Under the pieces are notes generated by a model. That model made no database searches, had not been told where the DNA came from, and saw nothing but the letters and a program-made list of their open reading frames with translations. 64,000 bases of DNA, from contig FJOG01000006.1 in NCBI GenBank assembly GCA_900073065.1, positions 606,778 to 670,777 of the forward strand, read 5' to 3'. The position numbers and the translations under genes were made by a program. Below are positions 47,462-58,012 of this stretch, in pieces. Source of the DNA: Phialocephala subalpina (lineage: Eukaryota > Ascomycota > Leotiomycetes > Helotiales > Mollisiaceae). The stretch's first letter is position 1. Each line of letters opens with the position of its first letter.

Positions 47462-48569
47462 ATGGCAAGAAGAAAGGACGTGTCAAAGTCGGCTTTGCGT
47501 GACCAAGCAGAAACAAGCAGTGGCTGTAACCTTGAAGTCGACTCATCGACAGCACTTTCCGAAGTCCAGCGTACAAGCCTTGATGATGACGCAGCTCCAA
47601 ACACCCATCCTACTGGACGGATCTTCTCTTATACCTTGATTCGCCATCCCGTGTCACGAAAGACAGCGCGCAGGCATAGCAAAGAAGCTCCGAGACGTCA
47701 ACCCAATTGAGTCTCAAGTAATCATAAAGTCAAGACTGCAACGATCCGATCCACTTCCTCACGATACGCCCACTGACTTCCCCCACTTTACCAACCTTCC
47801 AAAGGAGTTGCGACTTCAGATCTACGACGAATTGATGACTGGGCCGAGAATGATCGAGGTATTATGGACGGAGAAAGGCGATCGGTACTTTTCAAATTCG
47901 CCAGCACCCCGTCTGCTTCATATTTGGTCCGAGTCTAGGGAATATGGATTGAAGAGATACAGACTCTTAATAGTCGACAACAGATGTGGCACAATTACCC
48001 CATCAATCACGTACAACATCCAGAGACCTTTCGGCACCTACTTCGACTTCAAGACGGATGGACTTTACTTCTCCCTTGGAAACTCCAACAGAGCTCTGCG
48101 TTACCTAGCAAGAATCGACGATTTCTTGTCAAATCTGGAACCATTGGATGCAGCCTCACGACTCCGAAACCTCATAGTTCATGCACAAGTCATGTACGCT
48201 AGAGGAATTCCAATCCCTAGTATATTTGCTGAGCCTACTAGTCTACAACACTTGGGTATAGCCGTGAATGATGTTAATTTGTCCTTCGTCAATCGGCACG
48301 GAAAGAATTCCGCACGGCAATCTCCCATGATCAGAACAATGTCAAAATCTCTGCGGAATTCTGAAGTTCGGAGATGGGACTGGTCGCAGGCGAAGGTGGT
48401 GACCCGGTGGCATTGGAGTGGTCCGTTCCAGTGGTGGAATGCACCTCATCACACAGTAATAGTCGATGGTATTAAGCTTGACATGAAGGCTCAAGGCTTG
48501 GATAAGGCTCTTGTAGACCGCCTAGTCCTTCGTCTTGTAGATATTGCAAGAGATGAAAGTCGGAAATAG
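47462..48569 (+). pseudogene. 2EXR gene copy with N-terminal frameshift, domain otherwise complete
   Basis: ATG 47462 opens MARRKDVSKSALRDQ in one frame, which ends at 47710. The 2EXR region (FPHFTNLPKELRLQIYDELM, GPRMIEVLWTEKGDRY, HIWSESREYG, FDFKTDGLYFSLGNSN) is in another frame, open from about 47585 to the stop at 48569. It ends RLVLRLVDIARDESRK, the family tail. The frames overlap between about 47585 and 47710, so one small indel or an undetected intron there would explain the break. Apart from that, the roughly 250-residue domain is intact and might be expressed from an internal start. Confidence 0.65.
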
Positions 48570-49186
48570 TTGGTAGCAGCGCCAGGTCTGGGAAGGGGAA
48601 TGCCCATTGCTCTCACGATCTAGATCTCTTAGAGATAACTGGGCAGTTGATGTATGGAGACTTTTCAGCGTTTCTTTTCATCAACTAGGAACTCTGAGTC
48701 TCCCATGCGTCATGTGGAGGAACATCTTCAAGAAAAAGTAAGAACTTTGCCACACCAAGTCTTTGTCCTTCATATTCTTGCTTCCTTGGTGTGTATTTGG
48801 CGACCTGCCTTTACTGGCCGTGGGTCTTTGAAGCACCTAGCCATGAATTCCATTCATTCTTCTCATATAAGCGGTTTCTCTCACAGTTCTTGTGTCTTCT
48901 TCTCTCGCTTCTTACAACCTTCAAATATCCAACTTCAGTTCCGACGCCAAGGTGTCTTCAAACATCCTTCTAGGACTTCGTGTTCTCTTCGTAACACCTA
49001 AGCGTATCGTGCTCGCGTGTATACTGAATATTTTATTATCTCGTAGGCAGTATCAATCAACATTTGAAGGATCATAGTATGAACAAAGAAGCTCTGGTAA
49101 GAACCCTGGGTGTGCATCTTCGAGACATTTTGAAGAATGAAAACTATGATTGTAGAAACCAGCTAACGCTACAGTACTAGACAATA
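48570..49186. other. Intergenic, no gene seen
   Basis: About 600 bases between the 2EXR copy and the mariner element; nothing recognised. Confidence 0.4.
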
Positions 49187-50523
49187 AGTCTGTGCGGTTA
49201 AAGCTTTGACCAGAAAATATCAAAGAAATCTATTCGACTTATTATTACACAAAACAACCATTCTAACAGCTATCCCCTTGATTTTTGAATTAGATTGATA
49301 AGAAATAACAATTGCATTTTTCCCTTAAGACAAAATCCACCCTAGCCACCCTAGTACTTCGTATGCCAGCCCTTTGCCTCAATGCAAGCCTTAATCCTAT
49401 TAGGTATACTCTCCACTAAAGACTCAAAAAAAGAGTCAGGAATAGTAAGCCAAGTAGCCTTCAAAGCTTCTTCCAAAGCCTTCTTATCCTCTTCTAATTC
49501 CCCCTTAGCATTTATAACTTCAGGGAACATCTTTTGGACTCGTTTTTTGAGTTCTTACTAAGCGTATTCAATGGGGTTGAGATCCGGGGAGTAAAGAGGC
49601 CAATTAGTCGTATCTATGCCGTTTTCCTCGAACCATTCTTTGACTTTTTTGGCAGTATGGATAGGGGCGTTATTTTGCATGAAAATAAGCTCGTCGTGGT
49701 AGTACTCGAGGAGTCGGTGTTCCAATACTTGGATGTATGAGTCGGCAGTATACCCATGCTTCTTAGACTCGAAGTCACGCTCCAAAATGAATAGAGGACA
49801 CCTCTCTCCATTGCTCCAAAAGGCTGCCCAAACCATTACTCTTATTTGCTTTCTATTCTTGTATGTTGTGACTATTTGCGGCTTCTATTTATCGGCTGGA
49901 GTCCCCTATACCCATTCTTGCTCTACACCTTTACCCCGCTCTGTAGAATACTTATCACTCCACATGTATTGACGCCATTTATCAACGGTCTAGTGCTTTT
50001 TAACTCGGCACCAAAGAAGCTTATTAGTAGCTACAGCTACTATCAATTTAGGCCTCTTTTTAGTACGCTAGTGCTTGAGCCTATGGCGACGTGCTAAGTT
50101 CTTGATGTAAGTATTGCTTATTGTGAGGCCTGTATCTTCTCGGCGGTGCTGAAAGGTTTTTTTGGGGTATTTTCGGAGGTCTCGCAGCATCGTTCGCTGG
50201 TCTCGTTCGTTGTAAATCGGAGGACGACCTTTTCGAGGTAAAGAAGCGCCGTTGGTTCTTAATATTTCGAGTGCAAGTGTACCGCGTATAGTGCTCTCGC
50301 CGCGCTTTATCGCGTCGGCGATTTTAGCTTAAGATATGCCGGCCAAAGCGGCGCCCTCGATCCTTCCCCTTTTATAAGGAGTTAGTTCGTAACCTCGAGG
50401 GCGCCGATTGCCATCGGTTTAGCGCAAAGGAGTGCGTTGTGGTAGCATAATGGTAGTTTAAAGAGGAAGGAGTGATGGAGGAAAGCGCGAATTTTCGCGA
50501 TTTTAACCAAAAACGCATAGACT
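49187..50523. mobile_element. Tc1/mariner element, RIP-degraded
   Basis: Ends AGTCTGTGCGG at 49187 and, inverted, AGTCTATGCGT at 50523, with differences of the transition type. TA duplications lie at 49185-49186 and 50524-50525. Length 1337 bp is typical of Tc1. It encodes a broken transposase on the minus strand. It is unrelated in its ends to the mariner at 25954-27518. Confidence 0.8.
49351..50448 (-). pseudogene. Tc1-type transposase with stops and a lost catalytic aspartate
   Basis: From ATG 50448 the frame reads helix-turn-helix-like segments (RGRIEGAALAGIS, RRHRLKH), then MVWAAFWSNGERCPL, MQNNAPIHTAKKVKEWF and LYSPDLNPIEYA, ending KGWHTKY at 49351. At least eight in-frame stops interrupt it. 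The second catalytic aspartate (normally QDNAPIHTA) is Asn, a G-to-A change. Dead element. Confidence 0.8.
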
Positions 50524-51517
50524 TAAAACCCGTGACTGTAAAACCCAGATCTGGACTTCCAGAAGGTACGAATGCGACTGTTTCCATTTCTATCCAGACG
50601 AGCACTTTCTCACTTGGACAAAGGTCTGATCATGGTAGCAGTTCATTTACAAATATCGAGTCACAGCTCTAGCTTCTGAGAACATTCCTACCAATTCAAA
50701 TACTTTCCCTTTCTTCGAACCTTTCTCCACAATACGCTCCTCACACCCAACCTTTGTCCAAATGACCAGACTTTAAGATGGTAGTGCCGTGGCCTCCGTG
50801 GTATATGAACGCACTTCGCGCTTGTCTTGGAATATTCTCAGCCCAAGTCTTGTTCAGTGCTAGCTAACATGAGTTCGTTCTATCAGCCGAATTTTTCTTT
50901 CTAGGCAATTGTTTCTTCGCATCTGTTTCGCAGGATTTCAGGAAAGCCAGGTGTCGCGCATTCGTGAACTTTGTTTTATTCCTCCGCAAGAATTTTTGGC
51001 ATCATGATTCATTCATCCATACCTCGCGCACATGTTTTTCCTTAGGGCTGTCTCTTCGGGTCGGCTCGAGTTTATCAAGCTTAAGTTTCGGCATTTAACA
51101 ACTTCTTTGCAATGAATGCATCTTACTCCGACACCTTTTGATTCGGCGCATAGTGCCTCATTTGAAGAACTTGATGTTCATCTCTGGAATTTCGATTTAT
51201 AGTCGCGAGGTTGCGAGCTTTGTAAAATGCGCGAAATGCGGTTTTAGCGAGTTCTCGCCAAGCTAAAAGGGGTACCCACTACCACGCTCTCGGTACCCGT
51301 AGAAATGAGGACTTAGGTTTGGGGTATATTGGTATCACACGCGCTAACTGTAAGTATAAAATCCTCATTGCTTATTAGTAATATCCATCTTCATGACTAC
51401 TCTAACATTTTTTCAATTTGGACATCTTCACTGGTGCGCCCCGACCTGCCTGAAAAGTATTTCAAACAAACTTTGAATACAAATATCACTACCTGTCCCA
51501 ATGCAGGACCTCCAAGC
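50524..51517. other. Intergenic, no gene seen
   Basis: About 1 kb between the mariner element and the next 2EXR gene; nothing recognised. Confidence 0.4.
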
Positions 51518-53305
51518 ATGTCAAACCCTCGCCGAATCGGAAGCCTCCTCTGCCGCCAACCTGAACTCAAGGGTACCTCCGATGCTGAGAAGTGTCCTTC
51601 AAATTCTCCTACAGCTGCTTCAGCTTCTTCAAGTCCTCCGAGATTTTTTGCGAATAGTTCTCCGGATAGCTCTAAGAGAGGTCAGGAGCGCCGCAACATT
51701 AGTGGCTCCAATGCTTGGCCTTCTAGTCCTGCTATACTCTCCTCTTCAAGCGGGAGAGAGATGCTCCCAATATCCCATCGGTGCGATTCTACAGGTTGTA
51801 CAGACACCATCAAAGATCCCAAACCTGTGCACGAGAGCCACAACGGAAATGCTTCCGAGACTTCGCGCGGTAGCTCATCGCCTCCTCTTCCTCGAAGCAA
51901 GAGAGGGGTACCCTCAGTATCCCTGTTGGACAGTCCGACAGATACCGGCAAACATCTCATGGATATATTCCATTTTCAAGGAGGAAATGGTATCAAGACT
52001 GTACGCCATCTTGCAACGCCTCGTCCGCCTCGAAGCAAGAGAGGGGATCCTCCAGTATCCCTGGTGCCCAGTGCTGATACCGACAAGCATCATAAGGCTA
52101 TACACGATAATCATATCAGAAAGAAGTTCAAGGCTGCGCACCCTCGCCCAACTTCTCCCTCAGTTCCCAGCGAGGAAACCCAGGAATCTCTCACACCCAC
52201 CACCCAACCAACTTCTCTCGCTATCGACACACGACCTAGGGCTAAAGGAGAAAGTGGGAGACAGGAGGGATCTCAGCTTTCCAGTGATTCGAAAACGGCA
52301 AAGAAACCGACAGAGTTTACCCTATTTCTTAGACTTCCGATTGAGTTGCGTTTGATGATTTGGAGCCTCGCACTCCCAGGTCCTAGAGTCATTGAAATTT
52401 TATGCAAGGAGGATGCTGAGAGAGACTTCTACACCAAATCCAAACCCCCGATTCTACTCCACGTTTGCCAAGAATCCAGAGAGCATTCTCTCAAGGTTTT
52501 CCAGGAATTCAGAGCCCAAAATTCGATCAGTAGAGACACCGAACACTTCATGCACAACTCTGTAGAGGTGCAGGAGTCCTTGATCGAAGACCAGTACGAC
52601 GGAACAGTAGTTATCCATGAAGCCAAGTAAGTTCTCGTTCCTTTCTACTTCGCGCCGCCTGGAGGATCCTTCAGTGGGTTGCTCGATGAACTACGGGCAT
52701 GCACATCTGCCAATTCCAACCCGAAGATATGCATGAAAGAAGAACACTGACTTTTGAGATGTGAGTCTAGACCAGTCCACACCTACATAAACTACAGAAA
52801 GGATCTACTCTATGTGTCCCTTGGCAGTTACAATCGACGGGGTGGCACCTACGCTGGCAAGATCAATGACTTCCTGTCCGACGTAGATGAAGATGATGCT
52901 GCCGAGATTCGATGCATTGGACTTGAACCGCCACATAATCCGCTCAACGAGATACTTCAAACCTTGTCGACCAAGTTTTCTAAATTAGAAACTTGCGGGG
53001 GTGTCACGTCGGATCCATGTGCATCACATCCTGGCCCCAATGTCCTCGAGCAGTGGAACTCAGCTCCCCATTTCCCAGCAGTGGGCTTCGAGGAAGTAGA
53101 GCTTGAACCTGGGGAAACTTATAAGTCGCGAAGGTGGAACCCTCGAACCGATCGTGTGGAAGAGGTCGATACTCATTTGACTGTCGAGAAATTCGAGGAG
53201 AGGACGGCTGAGCTGAGGAAGGCGGCTAAACAGATGGGCATAGACGAGGCTTGGATTGATAACTTGGAATTCCCTGCAATTGAAATTGAAAGGGAAGGAC
53301 CGTGA
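51518..53305 (+). CDS. 2EXR-domain protein with long disordered N-terminus, 547 aa, two exons
   Basis: Exons 51518-52626 and 52771-53305 sum to 548 codons, with a 144-nt intron (GTAAGT...TCTAG). The first 270 residues are Ser/Pro/Arg/Lys-rich and contain an imperfect direct repeat (PPLPRSKRGVPSVSL...DTGKH and PRPPRSKRGDPPVSL...DTDKH). Then come FTLFLRLPIELRLMIWSLA, GPRVIEILCKED and HVCQESREHSLKV. After the intron: YINYRKDLLYVSLGSYN and the tail WIDNLEFPAIEIERE. This is the longest family member in the window. The basic low-complexity half suggests nuclear or nucleic-acid association, which is only inference. No lesions seen. Confidence 0.8.
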
Positions 53306-54166
53306 GGCTGCACACTCTTTGCTACGCAAGAAAGGCAAATTGAAGTCGTGAAGGAGGTTGTAACAGCTCTCTGCCCGACACCCATCTCCCTGCCTCGCCC
53401 CGATCGATGGAAAAGGCCTCTCATATACCTTTGTTCACGCCTGCAATAACTTTCTGTGTCCTTTTGTCTGGCGTTCCATAACTTGATTTTCGAATCATTC
53501 GCTTCTTGCTGTCAATGTTTTCTGTGTATATAAATCGTAATCATGAAAAGAAAATTGGAAACGGGGGAGGTTCGGGGCGTAAGTAACCTTCTATCAGCAG
53601 TTTACGGTGTAAGTATGGGAATTTTGGTGACTTGTAAGTGTGTGAAAAGGCAGCAGATACGTGGAAAGCTTCTACGTATTCTCCTTCAGTATTCCATCCA
53701 CCACTTAATCATGTTTCGGAATTTTGTAGCACCTAATCAATTAAGTTCATTAATACAAGCTCTTGCAAACAGAGCTTTCCAAATACGACCGCTCTCTAGT
53801 GGCGCCATTCTCGGGCCGGTCCGCTACGTCGGTACTATACCATACTTTCGCCCGCTGCTTAAGATCCTCCTAGACCAGGGCCTGCATCGAGGGCACACAA
53901 TAGCCCGCGACCTATCAACCTCGAGGAAGTTATATCAAACCATCAAAATCGGTGGCGACCTAAGGATTCACTTTCTGTGGAAAGGTTCTGTAACTCTGTT
54001 CAAGCTGGATACCGGAGTCCAATCGACGATATACGAGACACCTTCAACCTGAACATGCAACAGATATATGACTGAAAATTGGACACAAAATAACCTAGGA
54101 ACCACACTAAAAAGTCAGCTGTGAATACTTTCACCTTCAACTACACCTACAGTGCTAAGTGATAAG
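53306..54166. other. Spacer with an unsupported 169-codon frame
   Basis: An ATG-initiated frame (53543-54052) is open for 169 codons. It shows no family, signal peptide or repeat I recognise and has unconvincing composition, so I do not call it a gene. Confidence 0.3.
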
Positions 54167-54530
54167 ATGCCCTTCATAGAAAAGACTCTGGGAAGCAGCC
54201 CCGCCTTGGCCGACAACTCGTCGACACTTCAACAGATCCTTCACAAAAACCCGTATGGAAGGCATTCCGAATATATCGCAGCTTACACTCAGTGACAAGA
54301 ATCAACTCTACTTCAGGAATTCGCGCTCTTTTCAACCCTGCCGACAGAATTGAGACTCAAAAATTGAAAGTGAATATTTGGCAAGCTTGTTCTCGGTCTT
54401 TGCGTTTCCGAATTATGCACGTTCTCACTGTTTTGTTTTCAAGACATCACGAAGAAACAATAGCTAACGCCTCTAAACTCTAGTGGGATCAAGTTATCGC
54501 TCAACCACGTGTCGTAGGAATGTCGTGGAG
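54167..54530 (+). pseudogene. 2EXR gene relic
   Basis: From ATG 54167 (MPFIEKTLGSS) the frame passes a TGA and then reads QEFALFSTLPTELRLK, the first family motif. It then hits TGA and about 120 bases of unrelated sequence before WDQVIAQPRVVGM (about 54483-54521), which matches the IWDEAMPGPRVIEV part. The interruption ends CTCTAAACTCTAG like a splice acceptor, but the upstream stop prevents a working intron. Nothing of the rest of the gene remains. Confidence 0.6.
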
Positions 54531-54944
54531 AAAGGGGGGCTGGTTTATTAAAGCACTACCTCCAATCACAACGCAGATATGCTCCAAGTTTCTTCATCAA
54601 GCAATGAAGAAATACCACATACTCGATTTCTGCAATCAACTCCAAATCCTTTTTCCGATAATCGCCTGCAGTTGTCTAACTTATTCTCTTGACCCAGCGT
54701 TCTCAATTTCCAAGCCTGTCCTAGACTTCTTTGCCCATTTCGTCTGAAAAAGGACGACAATTTTGGCAATTGACCTACATCATGATGCTCTACTGCTCGA
54801 AGTATCTCAGCCTAGCCACGCCTAATCGATTTTCCTGTGAAGGCTGGGAGATTGAAAAGGCTTTCTCGACCTACAACACAAAAAGTCCATTCTTTCCGTG
54901 ATCTTAATGTTCCTTACCAGGAAACATCTTCGACACTGTTGCCA
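54531..54944. other. Short spacer containing a dispersed repeat
   Basis: About 410 bases between the 2EXR relic and the protease stop codon. The only structure is palindromic repeat copy C. Confidence 0.4.
54792..54862. repeat. Palindromic dispersed element, copy C (degenerate)
   Basis: Left arm ends ATCTCAGCCTAGCC; right arm GGCTGGGAGATTGAAAAGGC. The loop differs from copy B (GATTTTCCTGTGA in place of GGACTTTCACAG). Located about 80 bases beyond the protease stop codon. Confidence 0.6.
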
Positions 54945-56265
54945 TTAGCATATGTCCTCAATGACTCTGACGAAATACTCACAACCAATCCTCTCCCCTA
55001 CCCCATCAAAACTCACCCCCCAACCCCTCAAAAATCCCATCCCCAAAAACACATCATCGGGCGGTCCATCAATCAGTAGACTAAGACACAGCATATCCCC
55101 ACTGTCCCCCATATCAATCGGCCAAATATAATCCCAAGCCGTGACATTGACCTCCACCTCCTCCTTCCCCACCCTAAAACTAAGATCCGGGTACCAATCT
55201 CTTCCCTCGCAATCGACGGCCATGAATTCACTCCAGCCAAGCCTATTGGCTCCGATGTGTTCGTGTATTTGCTGTACGAGGGAGCCGGGGAGAGAGATCC
55301 ACATTAACTCGGTTTCGATCCAGGCTGGTGTGGTGTCCTCTCTTTTTGGTAGACTAATGTTGAGGGATGGAGGGCCGAAGGAGATCGAGGAGATATCGAC
55401 ACCCCATTGTTTCAGTTCTCTGTAGCGCTCATCCATGTCATTGGTCTTATTCGTCATCTCAACCCAAGTTATATCCTCCTCAATTTCGGGAACTCCTCCG
55501 ATCACGAGCACTCCAACACCATTCTCCTCTCGTGGAACTTGAAGAGAGAAAATGTTCTGCTCAATCAAACCTTGCTCGAAAATCTCCGTCACAGTATTAT
55601 CTCCAAATCCCAGACCGAGAATGCCTTCGTATTCTGAGTACCGCGTCTCTTCGCCCGACCGGATATAGGTAGCTTCCAGGAATGTCTGCCTTGCAACCGT
55701 CAAATCAGCAAGGCTGATGTTGTCTTTTGAAAAACGTCCCTCGGCTTGGGCAACGGGAAAGTCATTGTAGCCATCCGTGCCAAGTTCAATATACGTGGAT
55801 GAGAGAGAGGAGTTGTAATGAGTTCTGTTCTCTAGTGATTTTGCTGGGTTCAGGGAGGAGATCACGAAGAGCTGTGGGCGAATGAGGGATACGATCGTAG
55901 TGAAGTTCTGGGGTGGTGTGCCGATTGATATTGGGGCGAGAACCAAATACTGTCCTCCTTCCTGTTGAATTTTGGATCAGTATCAGTCCAGAAAATTGGG
56001 AGGGGAACAGACTTTCAGGGGTAAGGTCAGGTGATTGAAGGCATCTCTTGAACCATCATCCCTCAAGGGCGATTGTACGCCTCGTTTCTGGGTAGATTCA
56101 TGAAAGTTCTGCTACGGCCTGTCAGCTCGCCGCCATCCATCAAGCGTGATCCCCGATGTGACTCACGTGACTAGCCTGCAGTGGCAGACGCACTGTTGAA
56201 GTTGCAGCGTCGAAGAGCTGAAGTAAGATAAAAAGGCTCGAGATTGGGAACATGTATGTATTCAT
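54945..56265 (-). CDS. Aspartic-protease-like protein lacking both catalytic aspartates, 404 aa
   Basis: Pepsin-fold (A1) secreted protein. Exons 56265-56167, 56111-56013 and 55961-54945 sum to 405 codons (introns 55 and 51 nt; the first acceptor could shift by one codon). Signal peptide MNTYMFPISSLFILLQLFDA. The fold markers EGGQYLVLAPISIGTPPQNF, YSEYEGILGLGFGD, IGGVPEIEE and DDVFLGMGFLRGWGVSFD are clear. At the first active-site loop, where F..xxDTGSxxLWV is expected, the sequence has SLI (TIVSLIRPQLFVIS). At the second, DTGT is replaced by ETEL (AWIETELMWISLP). It should be catalytically inactive, perhaps a binding or inhibitor-decoy protein. The frame is intact and glycosylation sites are many, so this is not simple decay. 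Confidence 0.85.
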
Positions 56266-56685
56266 TGTGTTTCTGATCGCCCTTGAGCTCTGATAGAGTT
56301 GTGTTTTGATGGGGATCCCCCGCGGTTTTCGCCAAACGGGTGCCTGGAAGGATCGAAGGATCGACCAGCCAACAGCCAGCATCTGCCAGTGCATCAATGA
56401 ATCAAACGAGATTATTCGCAGCCAATCACTTCGAGGGAAGAACTGGGATAAATTCAAGGTATTCTTTTTAGATGTCTAAGCAGACAAGCGCGCACTACTG
56501 GACTCTGCCACGAATATAGCGCATACCAAAATGGCGATGCATCTCCTGTTCAGCCTAGAACCTGATGATTTGAACGTCCTGATGTAGCTGGAACAATGGA
56601 AAAGGTGTTCTTGGGGTGTCGCTGGCGTATTGCTGGAGACGAACATGAGAAAAAGCTGAATACAGAGGTCCCCAGTTATTTCCGT
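56266..56685. other. Spacer between two minus-strand genes
   Basis: About 420 bases; holds the protease promoter and the 3' end of the next gene. Nothing else seen. Confidence 0.4.
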
Positions 56686-58012
56686 CTAAGAAGTAGCGTA
56701 GGCTTGGCTACCAATACAGGTGCAAGCAGAACTCATCTGCGCGATCGCATTCGTAGAACACTGAGTGGCATATGTTGGAAGAGCAGCTGAGTTGGTCACC
56801 AGTGCAGTCGTGAAGGAAGCGCAGAAAGCCGTCGCACCAACTCCTCCTTCACGTTTCATAGCTCGCAAGCAATTGTTCGCATAGCAGTATTCATTTAATG
56901 GAACAACCCCCGCGGCGGGTCGCGAGGTTGTTGAGTCACTTAGGACTGGAATGGTACTTGTGCTGAATGTCAATGGGTTGATGAGAGCAACCGCAGCTGT
57001 ACTCGATACTGGACTGGATGTCCTGGGACCAGGCAAAACCGTGCTAGAAATAGCTGTACTCGACGGTGATACAAATATGGTTGGACTGGACATGATTGTG
57101 CTGGATATCATTGGGATCCAGAGGGTTGTAGTGAGAATTACTGCGGTGCCTGCTGTCGATACTTGCTTGATAGTGTTCCCGTAATAGTTCAGACAAGTGC
57201 ATGCTGAACTGACTTGAGCCATTGAACTCCTAGTGCAGGGTGAAGCGTAGCTAGGTATGCCACTCGCACCTACACCCAGGATCTCGGAGTTAGCATTCAT
57301 ATTTCAAGCACTTCAAAGAGAAGGGGGGAATTTTCTACAAGTCTCGGGACATTCGGAACTCTCGAGATAAAGAGAAAAGGGAGATATTGCTCCGAAAAGG
57401 TGGGCTTACCCATACCACCATATGTGAAGACTGAACAGAAGGCATCCGCATTATATCGATCGAGAGCTCGCAGACAGTTGTTGGCCAAGCAACCAGGACC
57501 AAATTCTCTTTGCTTGTATGTGGATGTTGAGGTTTGGAAGGCCGAAAATGGTGTGCCAATCGTCGTTGTTCGGGCGACTTGCGACGTGCTGCTCGATTTA
57601 CTGCTCGATTTACTGCTTAATGTCGTTGAAGATGTCGTTTTTGGGCCGATACTGCTCGAAGTGACCACGGCGGATGATGTAGCTAGTGGAATAGCTGACG
57701 TCGTTTTGACGACGGCTCCCGCAGGATAGGCACATGAGCATATAGAAGAGATTTGAGCAGCCGTAGAACAAGACTTCGACGCCCAAGGAATATTGTTGGC
57801 ACTGGCAATTGTGGCAGCGGTATATTTGGAGCAATAGGATTGGGCGGAAGCAGTATAAGCATCGCCATTGAATGCTCGGTAGCAACTAGATACTCGTTAG
57901 GTCTGCTCGAGAATGTTTCATGCCACGACGTTACTTACTTGTTCTGATTGCAAGCGTTCTGAGATGATGCAGACACCAGCAACGCCCACATCAAAAGACT
58001 CGAGAATCCCAT
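56686..58012 (-). CDS. Secreted Ser/Thr-rich protein with three Cys-rich repeats, 377 aa
   Basis: Exons 58012-57939, 57885-57410 and 57269-56686 sum to 378 codons (introns 53 and 140 nt). Signal peptide MGFSSLLMWALLVSASS. Three repeats share the pattern NNC.RA......A..FC..(F/Y)T ... A..C......QxSSxCxC: first NNCYRAFNGDAYTASAQSYC / CSTAAQISSICSC, second ANNCLRALDRYNADAFCSVF / CTRSSMAQVSSACTC, third ANNCLRAMKREGGVGATAFC / CSTNAIAQMSSACTC. Each has about six cysteines. Ser/Thr/Val-rich linkers with likely O-glycosylation separate them. No catalytic motif and no clear GPI signal at the end. Proteins of this pattern are common but uncharacterised in ascomycetes; a cell-wall or effector role is possible. 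The second intron falls inside repeat 2. Confidence 0.82.

Noticed and set aside
51501..52355. 284-codon overlapping frame in the long 2EXR gene
   Set aside because: Shadow of the Ser/Pro-rich coding sequence in another frame; the annotated frame carries the domain.
53543..54052. 169-codon plus-strand frame as a gene
   Set aside because: No domain, signal peptide or family resemblance; length is within what chance allows in 64 kb of both strands.
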